Positions 24,457 through 34,360 of a stretch of DNA of 49,254 bases are shown piece after piece. Positions within the stretch are counted from its first letter, which is position 1; the number at the start of each line of letters is the position of its first letter. A program made the translations under genes and the position numbers. This stretch comes from Rikenellaceae bacterium (GTDB lineage: Bacteria > Bacteroidota > Bacteroidia > Bacteroidales > Rikenellaceae), in NCBI GenBank assembly GCA_021201795.1, contig JAJQEF010000043.1, forward strand, positions 1-49,254, given 5' to 3'. Below the pieces are notes generated by a model. That model made no database searches and was not told the origin of the DNA. It saw only the letters and a program-made list of their open reading frames with translations.

Positions 24457-25329
24457 ATGAAAGGAATTGTTCTAGCCGGCGGTACAGGCACGCGTTTATA
24501 TCCTATAACGAAAGGAGTGTCCAAACAATTGCTGCCAATATATGATAAACCGATGATTTATTACCCTGTTTCCGTGCTGATGCTCGCAGGAATAAAGGAT
24601 ATTCTGATAATTTCCACACCGCACGATTTGCCTATGTTCAAAAGACTGTTAGGGGACGGAAGCGATTACGGTGTTAATTTCTGTTATGAGGAACAACCCC
24701 ATCCCGGAGGACTTGCACAGGCATTCCTGATAGGTGAAAAATTTATCGGAGATGATTCCGTCTGCCTGGTTCTGGGAGATAACATATTTTATGGGCAGGG
24801 ATTCACCAAGATGCTGGCGGAATGTGTCAATGAGGCGGAAAATGAAAATAATGCGACTGTATTCGGATACTTTGTGAATGATCCGGAAAGGTATGGCGTT
24901 ACGGAGTTTGACGATAAAGGTAATGTTTTGAGTATCGAAGAAAAACCGGAAAATCCTAAATCGAACTATGCAGTGGTGGGACTGTATTTTTATCCTAATA
25001 AAGTAGTCGAGGTAGCTAAAAATATAAAACCTTCCGCTCGCGGAGAGTTGGAGATCACGACGGTAAATCAAATGTTTCTGGAAAATAAAGAATTAAAAGT
25101 TAAGCTATTGGGGCGTGGATTCGCGTGGCTCGATACCGGAACTCACGATTCTCTGAGCGAAGCCTCGTCTTTTATCGAAACAATAGAGAAAAGACAGGGG
25201 CTCAAAGTTGCCTGTCTGGAAGAAATAGCATATCGCAAAGGATGGATAGATCATGATAAATTGATAGAACTATGCCAGCCAATGATAAAAAATCAATACG
25301 GACAATACATCAGCAAACTCAAGATATGA
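24457..25329 (+). CDS. rfbA: Glucose-1-phosphate thymidylyltransferase
   Basis: It makes dTDP-glucose from dTTP and glucose 1-phosphate, the first step to dTDP-L-rhamnose. The 290 residues match RmlA: the nucleotide-binding GGTGTRLYP (8-16), [22 protein letters not shown] (about 107-116), [19 protein letters not shown], and [15 protein letters not shown] near 225-240. First gene of the polysaccharide operon. Its stop overlaps the rfbC start (ATGA). Confidence 0.97.
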   Translation: MKGIVLAGGTGTRLYPITKGVSKQLLPIYDKPMIYYPVSVLMLAGIKDILIISTPHDLPMFKRLLGDGSDYGVNFCYEEQPHPGGLAQAFLIGEKFIGDDSVCLVLGDNIFYGQGFTKMLAECVNEAENENNATVFGYFVNDPERYGVTEFDDKGNVLSIEEKPENPKSNYAVVGLYFYPNKVVEVAKNIKPSARGELEITTVNQMFLENKELKVKLLGRGFAWLDTGTHDSLSEASSFIETIEKRQGLKVACLEEIAYRKGWIDHDKLIELCQPMIKNQYGQYISKLKI

Positions 25330-25892
25330 ATATAATTAAAACAGATATTGAAGGACCGGTTATAATAGAACCGAAGATCTTCGGTGACGATAGGGGATAT
25401 TTTTTTGAAAGTTATTCGCAGCGGGATTTCGAAAAAAATGTGTTAAAAACCGTTTTTGTACAGGATAACGAATCGAAATCTAAATTCGGTGTATTACGCG
25501 GACTGCATTATCAGATGCCTCCGCATGCTCAGAGCAAACTGGTAAGAGTTATCTCAGGTCGCGTTCTCGATGTGGCTGTGGATATAAGAAAAGGATCTCC
25601 GACATTCGGTAAACATGTCGCAGTGGAACTTACAGGAGAGAATCACAGACAATTTTTCCTGCCGAGGGGATTTGCCCATGGATTCGTGGTACTGAGCGAA
25701 GAGGCTGTATTTCAGTATAAATGCGATAATTACTATGCTCCGGATTGTGAGGGCGCTGTTTTATGGAACGATCCTGCTTTAGGAATAGATTGGAAAATTC
25801 CGGCAACGGATGTTATCCTTTCTGATAAGGATACGAAAAATCCTTTGCTAAAGGACGCAAAATTATTCGAATATAACGAAAATCTGTATTAA
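25326..25892 (+). CDS. rfbC: dTDP-4-dehydrorhamnose 3,5-epimerase
   Basis: The start at ATG 25326 overlaps the rfbA stop and gives [11 protein letters not shown], the standard RmlC beginning; the product is 188 residues. Family motifs include [21 protein letters not shown] (about 56-76, with the active-site His), [14 protein letters not shown], and [15 protein letters not shown] (about 115-129). It catalyses the double epimerisation in dTDP-L-rhamnose synthesis. Confidence 0.97.
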   Translation: MNIIKTDIEGPVIIEPKIFGDDRGYFFESYSQRDFEKNVLKTVFVQDNESKSKFGVLRGLHYQMPPHAQSKLVRVISGRVLDVAVDIRKGSPTFGKHVAVELTGENHRQFFLPRGFAHGFVVLSEEAVFQYKCDNYYAPDCEGAVLWNDPALGIDWKIPATDVILSDKDTKNPLLKDAKLFEYNENLY

Positions 25893-25895
25893 GTT

Positions 25896-26768
25896 ATGAA
25901 TATTCTGGTCACAGGCGGTAATGGACAGTTGGGATGCTGTATGCAAAAATTGGCATCAGAGAATCCGAATCATAAATTCGTTTTTACTGATATGCCGGAG
26001 GCGGACATAACGGATGAAAAGTGTATCGAAAATTTTATTGTATCCAATAATACGGACATTATAGTGAATTGTGCCGCATATACAGCGGTCGATAAAGCGG
26101 AGACGGATGTGGAACTTTGCGCTAAAATAAATGCATACGGGCCGAAGGTACTTAGTTTGCTTGCTAAAAAATTTGATATACCTCTTATTCATGTCTCTAC
26201 GGACTATGTGTTCAGCGGAATAACATGCACACCTCTGCATGAATACGATCCGACCGGTCCGACCGGTATTTATGGAAAAACCAAGCTGGACGGAGAGACT
26301 GCTATTTGTGAAAGCGGATGTAAGGCCGCGATTATACGTACGGCATGGCTGTATTCGGAATACGGTAATAATTTCGTAAAAACCATGTTAAGACTTGGTA
26401 AGGAGCGTGATAAATTGACGGTCGTTTATGATCAGGCAGGAACTCCTACTTATGCGGTAGACCTTGCAAATGCTATCATTAGAATTGCTGAGTCTGAAAT
26501 CATCGGCTGTGAAGTGTATCATTACAGTAACGAAGGGGTCCTCTCATGGTTCGATTTCGCACGGAAGATTTTCCAACTTAAAAATTATATGACTAAGGTC
26601 GAGGCTGTAGAATCTGACCGTTTCCCCACTCCAGCGAAGAGACCAGCCTACAGTGTATTAAGTAAAGATAAAATAAAAGCTAAAGGCATAGAGGTTCCCT
26701 ATTGGGAAGATTCATTGAAAAAATGCCTTGAAGAATTAACGAATTTAAATACTGAAAAAAGTAATTGA
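25896..26768 (+). CDS. rfbD: dTDP-4-dehydrorhamnose reductase
   Basis: The 290-residue SDR enzyme reduces dTDP-4-keto-L-rhamnose to dTDP-L-rhamnose. Nucleotide-binding GGNGQLG is at 7-13, STDYVFSG near 103-110, and the catalytic YGKTK follows near 126-130. It begins 3 bp after rfbC and its TGA overlaps the rfbB ATG. Confidence 0.96.
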   Translation: MNILVTGGNGQLGCCMQKLASENPNHKFVFTDMPEADITDEKCIENFIVSNNTDIIVNCAAYTAVDKAETDVELCAKINAYGPKVLSLLAKKFDIPLIHVSTDYVFSGITCTPLHEYDPTGPTGIYGKTKLDGETAICESGCKAAIIRTAWLYSEYGNNFVKTMLRLGKERDKLTVVYDQAGTPTYAVDLANAIIRIAESEIIGCEVYHYSNEGVLSWFDFARKIFQLKNYMTKVEAVESDRFPTPAKRPAYSVLSKDKIKAKGIEVPYWEDSLKKCLEELTNLNTEKSN

Positions 26769-27823
26769 TGGGAAAAAATATTTTAATAACCGGAGGTGCC
26801 GGTTTTATAGGTTCACACGTTGTACGATTATTCGTAAATAAATATCCTGATTATAAAATATATAATCTTGATAAACTCACATATGCCGGAAATCTGACAA
26901 ATCTTACGGATATAGAAAATTGCCCGAATTATAACTTTATAAAAGCAGATATCTGCGACTTCGATCTGATGAAGAAGATTATCGAAGAAAACAATATAAA
27001 CGGAATTCTACACCTTGCAGCAGAAAGCCATGTGGATCGCAGTATAAAAGACCCGTTTGTGTTTGCACAAACGAATGTAATGGGTACTCTGTCTTTGCTT
27101 CAGGCAGCTAAAGAAGTTTGGGACGGTAATTTTGAGGACAAACTCTTTTATCACATATCCACCGATGAAGTTTACGGAACTCTCGAATTCGATGGGACCT
27201 TCTTTACCGAAGATACCAAATACGATCCGCACAGTCCTTATTCGGCAAGTAAGGCGTCTTCAGATCATTTCGTAAGGGCATATCACGATACTTACGGCCT
27301 TCCTGTTATCGTAACGAATTGTTCCAATAATTATGGCCCGTATCAGTTCCCTGAGAAGCTCATTCCTTTATTTATCAATAACATTATTCATAAACGTCCT
27401 CTTCCTGTATATGGAAAAGGAGAGAATGTCCGTGACTGGTTGTACGTTGTAGATCATGCAAGAGCTATCGATATAATTTTCCATAAAGGAAGACAGGGTG
27501 ATACATATAATATCGGCGGATTTAATGAATGGAAAAATATCGATCTTATCAAGGTAATAATTAAGACCGTAGATGCCTATCTTGGTAATCCGGAAGGTGC
27601 GAGCGAATCACTGATTACATATGTTACGGATCGTGCCGGTCATGACCTCCGTTATGCGATCGACTCTTCCAAACTCAAAAATGAACTGGGGTGGGAGCCG
27701 AGCCTTCAATTCGAAGAAGGAATAGCTAAAACCGTAAAATGGTATCTCGAAAATCAGGAATGGCTCGATAATGTCACCTCCGGAGATTACGAAAAGTATT
27801 ACGAAAAAATGTATAGGAATTAA
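26768..27823 (+). CDS. rfbB: dTDP-glucose 4,6-dehydratase
   Basis: It converts dTDP-glucose to dTDP-4-keto-6-deoxyglucose. ATG 26768 overlaps the rfbD stop by one base (TGATG). The roughly 351-residue product has ITGGAGFIGSH (about 6-16), AAESHVDRSI (about 83-92), STDEVYG (about 130) and the catalytic YSASK (about 158-162), all standard for RmlB. This completes a full rfbACDB set, so L-rhamnose or a derivative is a likely sugar of the repeat unit. Confidence 0.97.
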   Translation: MGKNILITGGAGFIGSHVVRLFVNKYPDYKIYNLDKLTYAGNLTNLTDIENCPNYNFIKADICDFDLMKKIIEENNINGILHLAAESHVDRSIKDPFVFAQTNVMGTLSLLQAAKEVWDGNFEDKLFYHISTDEVYGTLEFDGTFFTEDTKYDPHSPYSASKASSDHFVRAYHDTYGLPVIVTNCSNNYGPYQFPEKLIPLFINNIIHKRPLPVYGKGENVRDWLYVVDHARAIDIIFHKGRQGDTYNIGGFNEWKNIDLIKVIIKTVDAYLGNPEGASESLITYVTDRAGHDLRYAIDSSKLKNELGWEPSLQFEEGIAKTVKWYLENQEWLDNVTSGDYEKYYEKMYRN

Positions 27824-27832
27824 TTTATATAA

Positions 27833-29158
27833 ATGAATATTGCTATTGTAGGAACAGGATATGTCGGTCTTGTAACGGGCACTTGCTTCGCAGAAATGGG
27901 TATCAATGTAGTTTGCGTCGATATCGATGAAGTTAAGATCGAGGGTCTTAAAAAGGGCTTGATTCCTATATATGAGCCCGGATTGGCAGAACTTGTAAAT
28001 AAGAATATTAAGGAGGGTAAACTCAGTTTCACCTCAGACCTGGCTTCAGTCATTAATGATGTTAAAATTGTATTTAGTGCCGTAGGAACTCCTCCGGATA
28101 AAGATGGAGGTGCAGATCTTCAATATGTGATGGAAGTTGCGAAAACTTTCGGGCAAAATATTAAAAAATATACCCTTCTCGTAACTAAGAGTACTGTTCC
28201 TGTCGGGACTGCAGCTAAGGTCAAACAAATTGTCACGGAAGAACTCAATAAAAGAAATGTGGATATTTCATTCGATGTCGCGTCCAATCCTGAATTTCTA
28301 AAGGAAGGTGCGGCAATTGAGGATTTCATGAAACCGGACAGGGTAGTTGTGGGAACGGATAGCGTTAAAGCAAGAAACCTTATGGAGAAGCTTTACCGTC
28401 CTTTTATGCTTAGTAATTACCGTATGATCTTTACCGATATCAGTTCGGCTGAAATGATTAAATATGCCGCAAATGCCATGTTGGCAACCCGGATCAGTTT
28501 TATGAATGATATTGCAAATCTTTGCGAAAAGGTTGGAGCCGATGTGGATATGGTGCGTAAAGGAATAGGCACAGACCAGAGGATCGGAAATAAATTTCTT
28601 TATGCAGGGTGTGGATACGGTGGATCATGTTTCCCCAAAGATGTTAAGGCTCTTGCACAAACGGCCAGGCAGAATGGATATATAATGGATGTGATCGAAG
28701 CTGTCGAAAGAGTTAATAACCGACAGAAAAATCTCCCTTTTATTAAATTGAAGGAATTATTCAGCGGTTCGTTGCAAGGAAAAATAATCGCTGTTTGGGG
28801 ATTGGCATTTAAACCGGATACCGACGATATGAGGGAGGCGCCTTCCCTTACTGTTATAAATAACATTCTTATGGCCGGAGGCATTGTCAGGGTATATGAT
28901 CCTATATCCATGCCCGAAGCAGTAAGGATCTTCGGAGATAAAGTGGATTATTGCAATAATATGCTTGATACTGTTAAAGACGCTGATGCTATAGTGCTTC
29001 TGACCGAATGGAAAAGATTTCGCGTACCTAACTGGAAATTAATAAAAAAAATGATGAGAGGGCGCGTTGTTGTGGATGGAAGAAATATCTATGATTCTAA
29101 GGAATTGTCCGATGAGGGTTTCCTCTATAGCGGAATAGGGAAACAAAACACTCATTAA
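27833..29158 (+). CDS. ugd: UDP-glucose 6-dehydrogenase
   Basis: It oxidises UDP-glucose to UDP-glucuronate in two NAD steps. The 441-residue product has the N-terminal NAD fold GTGYVGLVTG (7-16), the substrate-binding EFLKEGAAI, the catalytic cysteine in GYGGSCFPKD (about 258-267), and GLAFKPDTDDMREAPS in the C-terminal domain. It starts 9 bp after rfbB and implies that the polysaccharide contains glucuronic acid or a sugar derived from it. Confidence 0.96.
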   Translation: MNIAIVGTGYVGLVTGTCFAEMGINVVCVDIDEVKIEGLKKGLIPIYEPGLAELVNKNIKEGKLSFTSDLASVINDVKIVFSAVGTPPDKDGGADLQYVMEVAKTFGQNIKKYTLLVTKSTVPVGTAAKVKQIVTEELNKRNVDISFDVASNPEFLKEGAAIEDFMKPDRVVVGTDSVKARNLMEKLYRPFMLSNYRMIFTDISSAEMIKYAANAMLATRISFMNDIANLCEKVGADVDMVRKGIGTDQRIGNKFLYAGCGYGGSCFPKDVKALAQTARQNGYIMDVIEAVERVNNRQKNLPFIKLKELFSGSLQGKIIAVWGLAFKPDTDDMREAPSLTVINNILMAGGIVRVYDPISMPEAVRIFGDKVDYCNNMLDTVKDADAIVLLTEWKRFRVPNWKLIKKMMRGRVVVDGRNIYDSKELSDEGFLYSGIGKQNTH

Positions 29159-29172
29159 AATAATTCTTTACT

Positions 29173-30708
29173 GTGTCAGGTACGGCTTCAATTTCAAATA
29201 ATAAAAGAATAGCTCGTAATACCGTACTGGTATATTCGAGAATGATACTGACTATCGGAATTACCCTGTTCACTTCCCGTAAAATGCTTGAAGTAATGGG
29301 GGTCGATGATTTCGGGATTTATAATGTGGTAGGTACCTTCGTCGTATTGTTCGCATTCTTGAATACAATAATGGCCGGTGCAACACAACGATTCTTGTCT
29401 TATGATCTGGGCAAAAATGATTTGAAGAGATTTAACCTTACTTTCAATATAAGCCTTATAGCCCATTTTATTATAATCGGTGTAATGTTTTTATTGGCTG
29501 AAACTGTAGGGTTGTGGTTTCTTAATTATAAAATGGAGATTCCTCCTGACCGGATGTATGCTGCAAACTGGGTATATCAATTTTCAATACTCACCAGTGC
29601 AGTGAGGATTTTAAGAGTTCCATATAATGCAGCCATAATTACAGATGAGAAAATGTCCTTCTATGCATATATGGGAATACTTGAAGTTTTTCTCGGACTG
29701 ATATCGGTATATATCCTGACCTACCTTGATATAGATAAAATAATTCTATATTCCGCACTCGTATTTCTCTCAGCCATAATAATATTTTTTAGCTATCGGC
29801 TGTATTGTTTAAAGAAGCTGGAAGGATGTTCATTCAAATGGCTGTGGGATAAAGATATATTTAAAAATATTATAAGTTTTTCAAGTTGGAGCATGTTTGG
29901 CGGAGTAGCCAATCTTTTGGCGCAGCAAGGACTGAACGTCGTATTGAATATATTTTATGGAGTAACGGTAAATGCCTCTATGGCTATCGCTAATCAGGTG
30001 GGGCATGGGGTATATAGTTTGGTTTCGAGTTTTCAAACTGCATTTAATCCGCAGTTGGTCAAATATTATGCAGCTGATGAACATAATCAATTCATAAAGC
30101 TTATTATAAATGCATCGAAGTATTCTTTTTACCTGATTTTCATTCTGGCTTTGCCGCTGAACCTGAATATGGATATAATTCTGGATATATGGCTGCCTGT
30201 AATTCCTGAATATACAAAACAGTTTTGTCAGATAATGATAGTTTTTTTTACTATCGATGCATTGTCTTCTGCCCTTTGGCTAGCGGTTCAGGCTACGGGA
30301 CGAATAAAAAAATATCAATTGATAATAAGTATCGTGATTTTCATGACTTTGCCTGTTTCTTATATTCTTTTAAAACTGGGATTTGGACAGGTCGAAGCTG
30401 TGTCCGTTAAAATATTCATAAACCTGATTGCTCATTTTACAAGGATAATATATTTAAAACGAAATATACAGCTGCCTGTAAGAAAATATCTATATCATAC
30501 TTTACTGATTCCTTCGATAATAATTGCACTCTCCAGCCCTATTCCTCTTTTTATTGCATATAAAACGGATGGGATTCTTTCTTTAGTGATTACAACCATT
30601 ATTTCTGTAATTATAGTGACCCTTAATATTTATCTTATCGGGATGAATCGGGATGATAAAAAGATGATCCGTAATTTTATTTTAAAGAAGTTAAAACATG
30701 CCAAATAA
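29173..30708 (+). CDS. wzx: Polysaccharide flippase (Wzx, MATE-like/oligosaccharide exporter)
   Basis: The 511-residue protein has about 12-14 hydrophobic helices and the Wzx-like start KRIARNTVLVYSRMILTIGITLFTSR, then VMGVDDFGIYNVV and GATQRFLSYDLG. It would flip the undecaprenyl-linked repeat unit across the inner membrane. Start is GTG at 29173, 14 bp after ugd; no better in-frame ATG precedes the first helix. Its end overlaps the next gene by 11 bp. Confidence 0.88.
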   Translation: MSGTASISNNKRIARNTVLVYSRMILTIGITLFTSRKMLEVMGVDDFGIYNVVGTFVVLFAFLNTIMAGATQRFLSYDLGKNDLKRFNLTFNISLIAHFIIIGVMFLLAETVGLWFLNYKMEIPPDRMYAANWVYQFSILTSAVRILRVPYNAAIITDEKMSFYAYMGILEVFLGLISVYILTYLDIDKIILYSALVFLSAIIIFFSYRLYCLKKLEGCSFKWLWDKDIFKNIISFSSWSMFGGVANLLAQQGLNVVLNIFYGVTVNASMAIANQVGHGVYSLVSSFQTAFNPQLVKYYAADEHNQFIKLIINASKYSFYLIFILALPLNLNMDIILDIWLPVIPEYTKQFCQIMIVFFTIDALSSALWLAVQATGRIKKYQLIISIVIFMTLPVSYILLKLGFGQVEAVSVKIFINLIAHFTRIIYLKRNIQLPVRKYLYHTLLIPSIIIALSSPIPLFIAYKTDGILSLVITTIISVIIVTLNIYLIGMNRDDKKMIRNFILKKLKHAK

Positions 30709-31846
30709 TATATCACATTTTAGAAATTGCTATGGATGCGGCGTATGTGCAATTATTTGTCCAAAGAAGATAATAGATCTTAAGGAAAATAAAAACGGTT
30801 TCTACGAGCCTTATATTAAAGATCCCGAATCGTGTAATGATTGCGGTCTATGCTTGTCGGTTTGTTCCTTTAACGATAAAGAAGTCTCTACCATCGGGAA
30901 TTCTGAGAAATTTTATGCGGGCTGGTCTCTCTCGGAAGATGTTCGTAAAAAATGTTCTTCCGGAGGTGTTGCGTTCGAGCTGGCAGCACAGTTATTTAAA
31001 GAAGGATGGATGGTTTGCGGAGTAAAATATAATAACGAAAAACAACGCGCAGAGCATTTTGTCGCCCGGTCCGAAGAGGAATATTTATCGAGTAGAGGTT
31101 CAAAATACCTCCAGAGTTATACCTTGCCGGGATTTCTTGATATCGATAAAAATGACCGTTATATGGTAACGGGAACACCTTGCCAGATTGATTCTTTCAG
31201 AAGATATATACGTAAAGTTAAAAAGGAAGATAATTTTATATTAATGGATTTTTTCTGCCATGGAGTTCCTTCAAGGAATTTATGGAAAAGTTACCTGAAA
31301 ACTTTTTCCCTGGACGATAAAATAAAACCGGATTCGGCGGTATGCTGGCGCAATAAAAAGGAAGGGTGGCACAGGTCAAGCGCCATATCTGTAGGCGATA
31401 AATCCGGGGGGCTCATTTATCATTCTTCTTTTTTTAATGGAGACCTGTTTTATAAATTTTTTTTGAGCGACTTATGTCTTAACAGGTCGTGTTATAGTGA
31501 TTGCAAGTTTAAATTGTGTAGTTCGGCTGCAGATATACGTATAGGAGATTTGTGGGGAAAGCAATATAAACATGACGAATCGGGGGTAAATGGTATAATA
31601 ACTCTTACTGAAAAAGGCGAGAATTTAATAAAAAGATGTAACTTGCAGTTGATCGGAGAAAAAGATTTGGTTGTAATGGAAGCGCAGATGAAAAAATCTC
31701 CGATTATGCCGTGGATTTATAATTTGGTACAGAAAAAACTTTCGACCTACACTGATCTAAGGAAGTTGGAAAAACTGCTGGTTTTATATAGATATAGTAT
31801 ATTACCCAGAAGAATTGTTAGAAAAATCAAAAGAAGTTTAAAATGA
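30698..31846 (+). CDS. FrhB-like (F420 hydrogenase/dehydrogenase beta) iron-sulfur protein
   Basis: The 382-residue protein has two N-terminal ferredoxin-like clusters, CYGCGVCAIICP (about 11-22) and CNDCGLCLSVC (about 47-57). The FrhB C-terminal domain includes KKCSSGGVAFELA, GTPCQIDSFRRY (about 154-165), DFFCHGVPS, and ADIRIGDLWG. Such proteins are common in Bacteroides capsule loci, usually next to a pyruvyl transferase as here, but their reaction in polysaccharide synthesis is not established. Overlap with wzx and a 4-bp overlap with the pyruvyl transferase show translational coupling. Confidence 0.9.
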   Translation: MPNNISHFRNCYGCGVCAIICPKKIIDLKENKNGFYEPYIKDPESCNDCGLCLSVCSFNDKEVSTIGNSEKFYAGWSLSEDVRKKCSSGGVAFELAAQLFKEGWMVCGVKYNNEKQRAEHFVARSEEEYLSSRGSKYLQSYTLPGFLDIDKNDRYMVTGTPCQIDSFRRYIRKVKKEDNFILMDFFCHGVPSRNLWKSYLKTFSLDDKIKPDSAVCWRNKKEGWHRSSAISVGDKSGGLIYHSSFFNGDLFYKFFLSDLCLNRSCYSDCKFKLCSSAADIRIGDLWGKQYKHDESGVNGIITLTEKGENLIKRCNLQLIGEKDLVVMEAQMKKSPIMPWIYNLVQKKLSTYTDLRKLEKLLVLYRYSILPRRIVRKIKRSLK

Positions 31847-32967
31847 AGGAAAAAAATATAGCTATTTTATCGATGCAGCGGGTTGTCAACTATGGCTCTT
31901 TTTTGCAGGCTTACGGACTTAAAAAACTTGTGGAAAAAGCGGATGAAAATGCTAATGTATATTTCATAGATATTGAAAAAGGACGACAGCTTCCGGGATA
32001 TGAAGATGAGGGAATAAAATATTTCCAGAAAAAACTGAAGAATATATTAAAATCCATTCTTTCTTTTAAACTTGGTGTAAAATACCGGGATAAGAATTTT
32101 TTTATTAAACTGAATGATAAATTCCGTAACGAATATTACCCTGCTTTAGGATTGGACGAGGAGAAGCCTAAAAACCACGATCTTACTATAATTGGAAGCG
32201 ATGAGGTATTTAATTGTTGTCAGCATACTAAATGGGGGTTTTCACGACAGCTTTATGGGGACGTGCGAAACTCCAGGCATGTTATGAGCTATGCTGGTTC
32301 TTTCGGAAGCAGCACCTTGGATAAACTCCAGAAATTAGGAGTTGTGCAGGAAATCGCAGAATGTATGGGTAAAATGGATGCGGTGTCCGTTAGGGATGAT
32401 AATTCCCTCCATATAGTGAAAAATATTTTGGGAAAGAAGCCGGAAATGCATCTGGATCCTGTATTAATGAATGATTTCAGCGAAGAAGTTGGGTTGTGTC
32501 CGTTACCCCCAATTAAAGATTATATAATTGTTTACAGCTATCAGGGGCGGATTAAAAATAAGAAAGAAATAAAAAGTATTAAAGATTTTGCCAAAAGGAA
32601 TAACAAAAAAATAGTATCTGTTTTCTGCAGGTATGACTGGTGTGATGAATCAGTGATACCGGATACTCCGTTCGATGTTATTGCGTGGTTTAAAAATGCT
32701 GATTATATTGTTACGGATACTTTCCACGGCACTATATTCTCAATAATTACCCGCAGTATTTTTTGTACCCTTATCAGGTCTTCAAATAAAGCTAAGCTAA
32801 CTTCTTTATTGAATAAATTTTCATTAGGAGATCGCATTGCTGAGAACCCGGAAAAAATAGAAAAAGTATTGGAATCAGGAATCGATTATCAAAATGCAGA
32901 AAAAACTATCGGGCAGGAAAGACAGAGGACAATGGATTATTTAAGATCAGTAATTACTAATATATAA
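31843..32967 (+). CDS. Polysaccharide pyruvyl transferase family protein
   Basis: The 374-residue protein fits the pyruvyl transferase family (CsaB/WcaK-like). It has SMQRVVNYGSFLQAYGLKKL near 10-29, IIGSDEVFN (about 119-127), YAGSFGS, VSVRDDNS (about 182-189) and the late TDTFHGTIFSIITRS (about 293-307). It would add a pyruvate ketal from phosphoenolpyruvate to a sugar of the repeat unit, making the polymer acidic. It overlaps the FrhB-like gene. Confidence 0.9.
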   Translation: MKEKNIAILSMQRVVNYGSFLQAYGLKKLVEKADENANVYFIDIEKGRQLPGYEDEGIKYFQKKLKNILKSILSFKLGVKYRDKNFFIKLNDKFRNEYYPALGLDEEKPKNHDLTIIGSDEVFNCCQHTKWGFSRQLYGDVRNSRHVMSYAGSFGSSTLDKLQKLGVVQEIAECMGKMDAVSVRDDNSLHIVKNILGKKPEMHLDPVLMNDFSEEVGLCPLPPIKDYIIVYSYQGRIKNKKEIKSIKDFAKRNNKKIVSVFCRYDWCDESVIPDTPFDVIAWFKNADYIVTDTFHGTIFSIITRSIFCTLIRSSNKAKLTSLLNKFSLGDRIAENPEKIEKVLESGIDYQNAEKTIGQERQRTMDYLRSVITNI

Positions 32968-32971
32968 AATT

Positions 32972-34360
32972 TTGAAAGTAGGGGGGGTATCTTTAAATAA
33001 TAATCCTTATTATGATATGTTGACAAAACTTGTAAGTTTTGTCTTAATATTCATATTATATTTATTCGAACTCGATTCGCCGGGGAAATATAACAACGGG
33101 CTTGTTTATTTTTCCAATGCACTGGTAGTTATTTATTCTTTGATCCATATAATTTCTGATAAAAAAAGAGGCTTTAGTTCCCAGAAAATATTCTACCTGT
33201 TTATATTTTTCTTTATGGGAATTGCCCCGATACTCCAATATAAAAATGGCGATGAAACGGTAGGTGGATATAAAATCCTTGAACAAACGTATATTTATAT
33301 AAACTTCATCCTTCTTTTTATTTTTATAATTTTTGATATTTTCTATTATTATTTCTCGCTCAAATTCAAAAGTAAAAAGGTACCATTTTATATTCCCAAA
33401 AAAAGCGGCAATTATTCCGAGTCCAAAATATGGATTTTATCTTTAATCGGACTTGCATTATTCAGTACGGCTTTAACTCTTTATTATTTTCGAGAAGCGC
33501 CGTTAATGCTTGTTTTCAGAGGACTGGAGGATTTTACAAGTACGGATCTTATGAAACAGAAAGATTCTTCTTTTTCAGTACTTCTCATACTTGCGTTCGC
33601 CAGGCCGATTACCTTTGCAGTGTGCCTGAATTATCTATGTATGGGTAAAAATAAATATCTGAAATTTATTTTTATCATACTGGCTCTCATTACCAATTTC
33701 CCCGCTGGGCTGGCAAGGCTGCGTGTCGCAGCGTACTATCTTCCTTTAATGCTTCTTCTTTTTAAATGGGTAAGAAAAAAAAATAATTTCGTTTTTCTTT
33801 TTTGTTTCGGGCTTTTACTTATATTTCCGTTCCTGAATAATTTCCGTACTTTTAGTTCGGGACAGAGTATCGGGCTGGGATTGGACTTCGAAATGTTTCG
33901 TTCCATGAATTTCGACTCCTATCAGTCATTTGCGTTCGTTTTCCAGAACGAATACATTACGTTTGGACGTCAGCTTCTTGTCGTATTGTTTTTTTGGGTG
34001 CCGCGTTCCATCTGGCCTGATAAACCGTTAATGTCAGGTCGAGAGGTAGCTAATGAATTTGATCTGAGTTTCGGACAGATTTCCATGAATTATTTTGGAG
34101 AAGGATATATTAATTTCGGCTTGGTAGGAGTCGTCGTTTTTGCGATTTTCCTGAGCTATATTTCATGTTATTTCGATTATAAATTCTGGAGACTTTTGAA
34201 GGGTAATATTTATAATACCTTTACTCCTTTTTACTTATTTTTCATAGGTATGTGTTTCTTTTTTATGAGAGGTGACCTGATGAATGGATTTTCGTATACC
34301 ATATTTCTTTTATTTGCAAATTACGTAGTTTACAAAGTAACCCGATCGTTCTACAAATGA
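32972..34360 (+). CDS. wzy: O-antigen/repeat-unit polymerase (Wzy-like)
   Basis: The 462-residue integral membrane protein has about 10-12 helices and a periplasmic loop rich in aromatic residues (about 290-350, including FFWVPRSIWPDKPLMSGREVANEF), which matches the WpeP-type loop in oligosaccharide repeat-unit polymerases. Sequence similarity in this family is low, so the call rests on topology and context. The start is uncertain: TTG 32972 or ATG 33017. A seven-G run (32981-32987) lies between them. It overlaps the next glycosyltransferase by 4 bp. Confidence 0.82.
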   Translation: MKVGGVSLNNNPYYDMLTKLVSFVLIFILYLFELDSPGKYNNGLVYFSNALVVIYSLIHIISDKKRGFSSQKIFYLFIFFFMGIAPILQYKNGDETVGGYKILEQTYIYINFILLFIFIIFDIFYYYFSLKFKSKKVPFYIPKKSGNYSESKIWILSLIGLALFSTALTLYYFREAPLMLVFRGLEDFTSTDLMKQKDSSFSVLLILAFARPITFAVCLNYLCMGKNKYLKFIFIILALITNFPAGLARLRVAAYYLPLMLLLFKWVRKKNNFVFLFCFGLLLIFPFLNNFRTFSSGQSIGLGLDFEMFRSMNFDSYQSFAFVFQNEYITFGRQLLVVLFFWVPRSIWPDKPLMSGREVANEFDLSFGQISMNYFGEGYINFGLVGVVVFAIFLSYISCYFDYKFWRLLKGNIYNTFTPFYLFFIGMCFFFMRGDLMNGFSYTIFLLFANYVVYKVTRSFYK

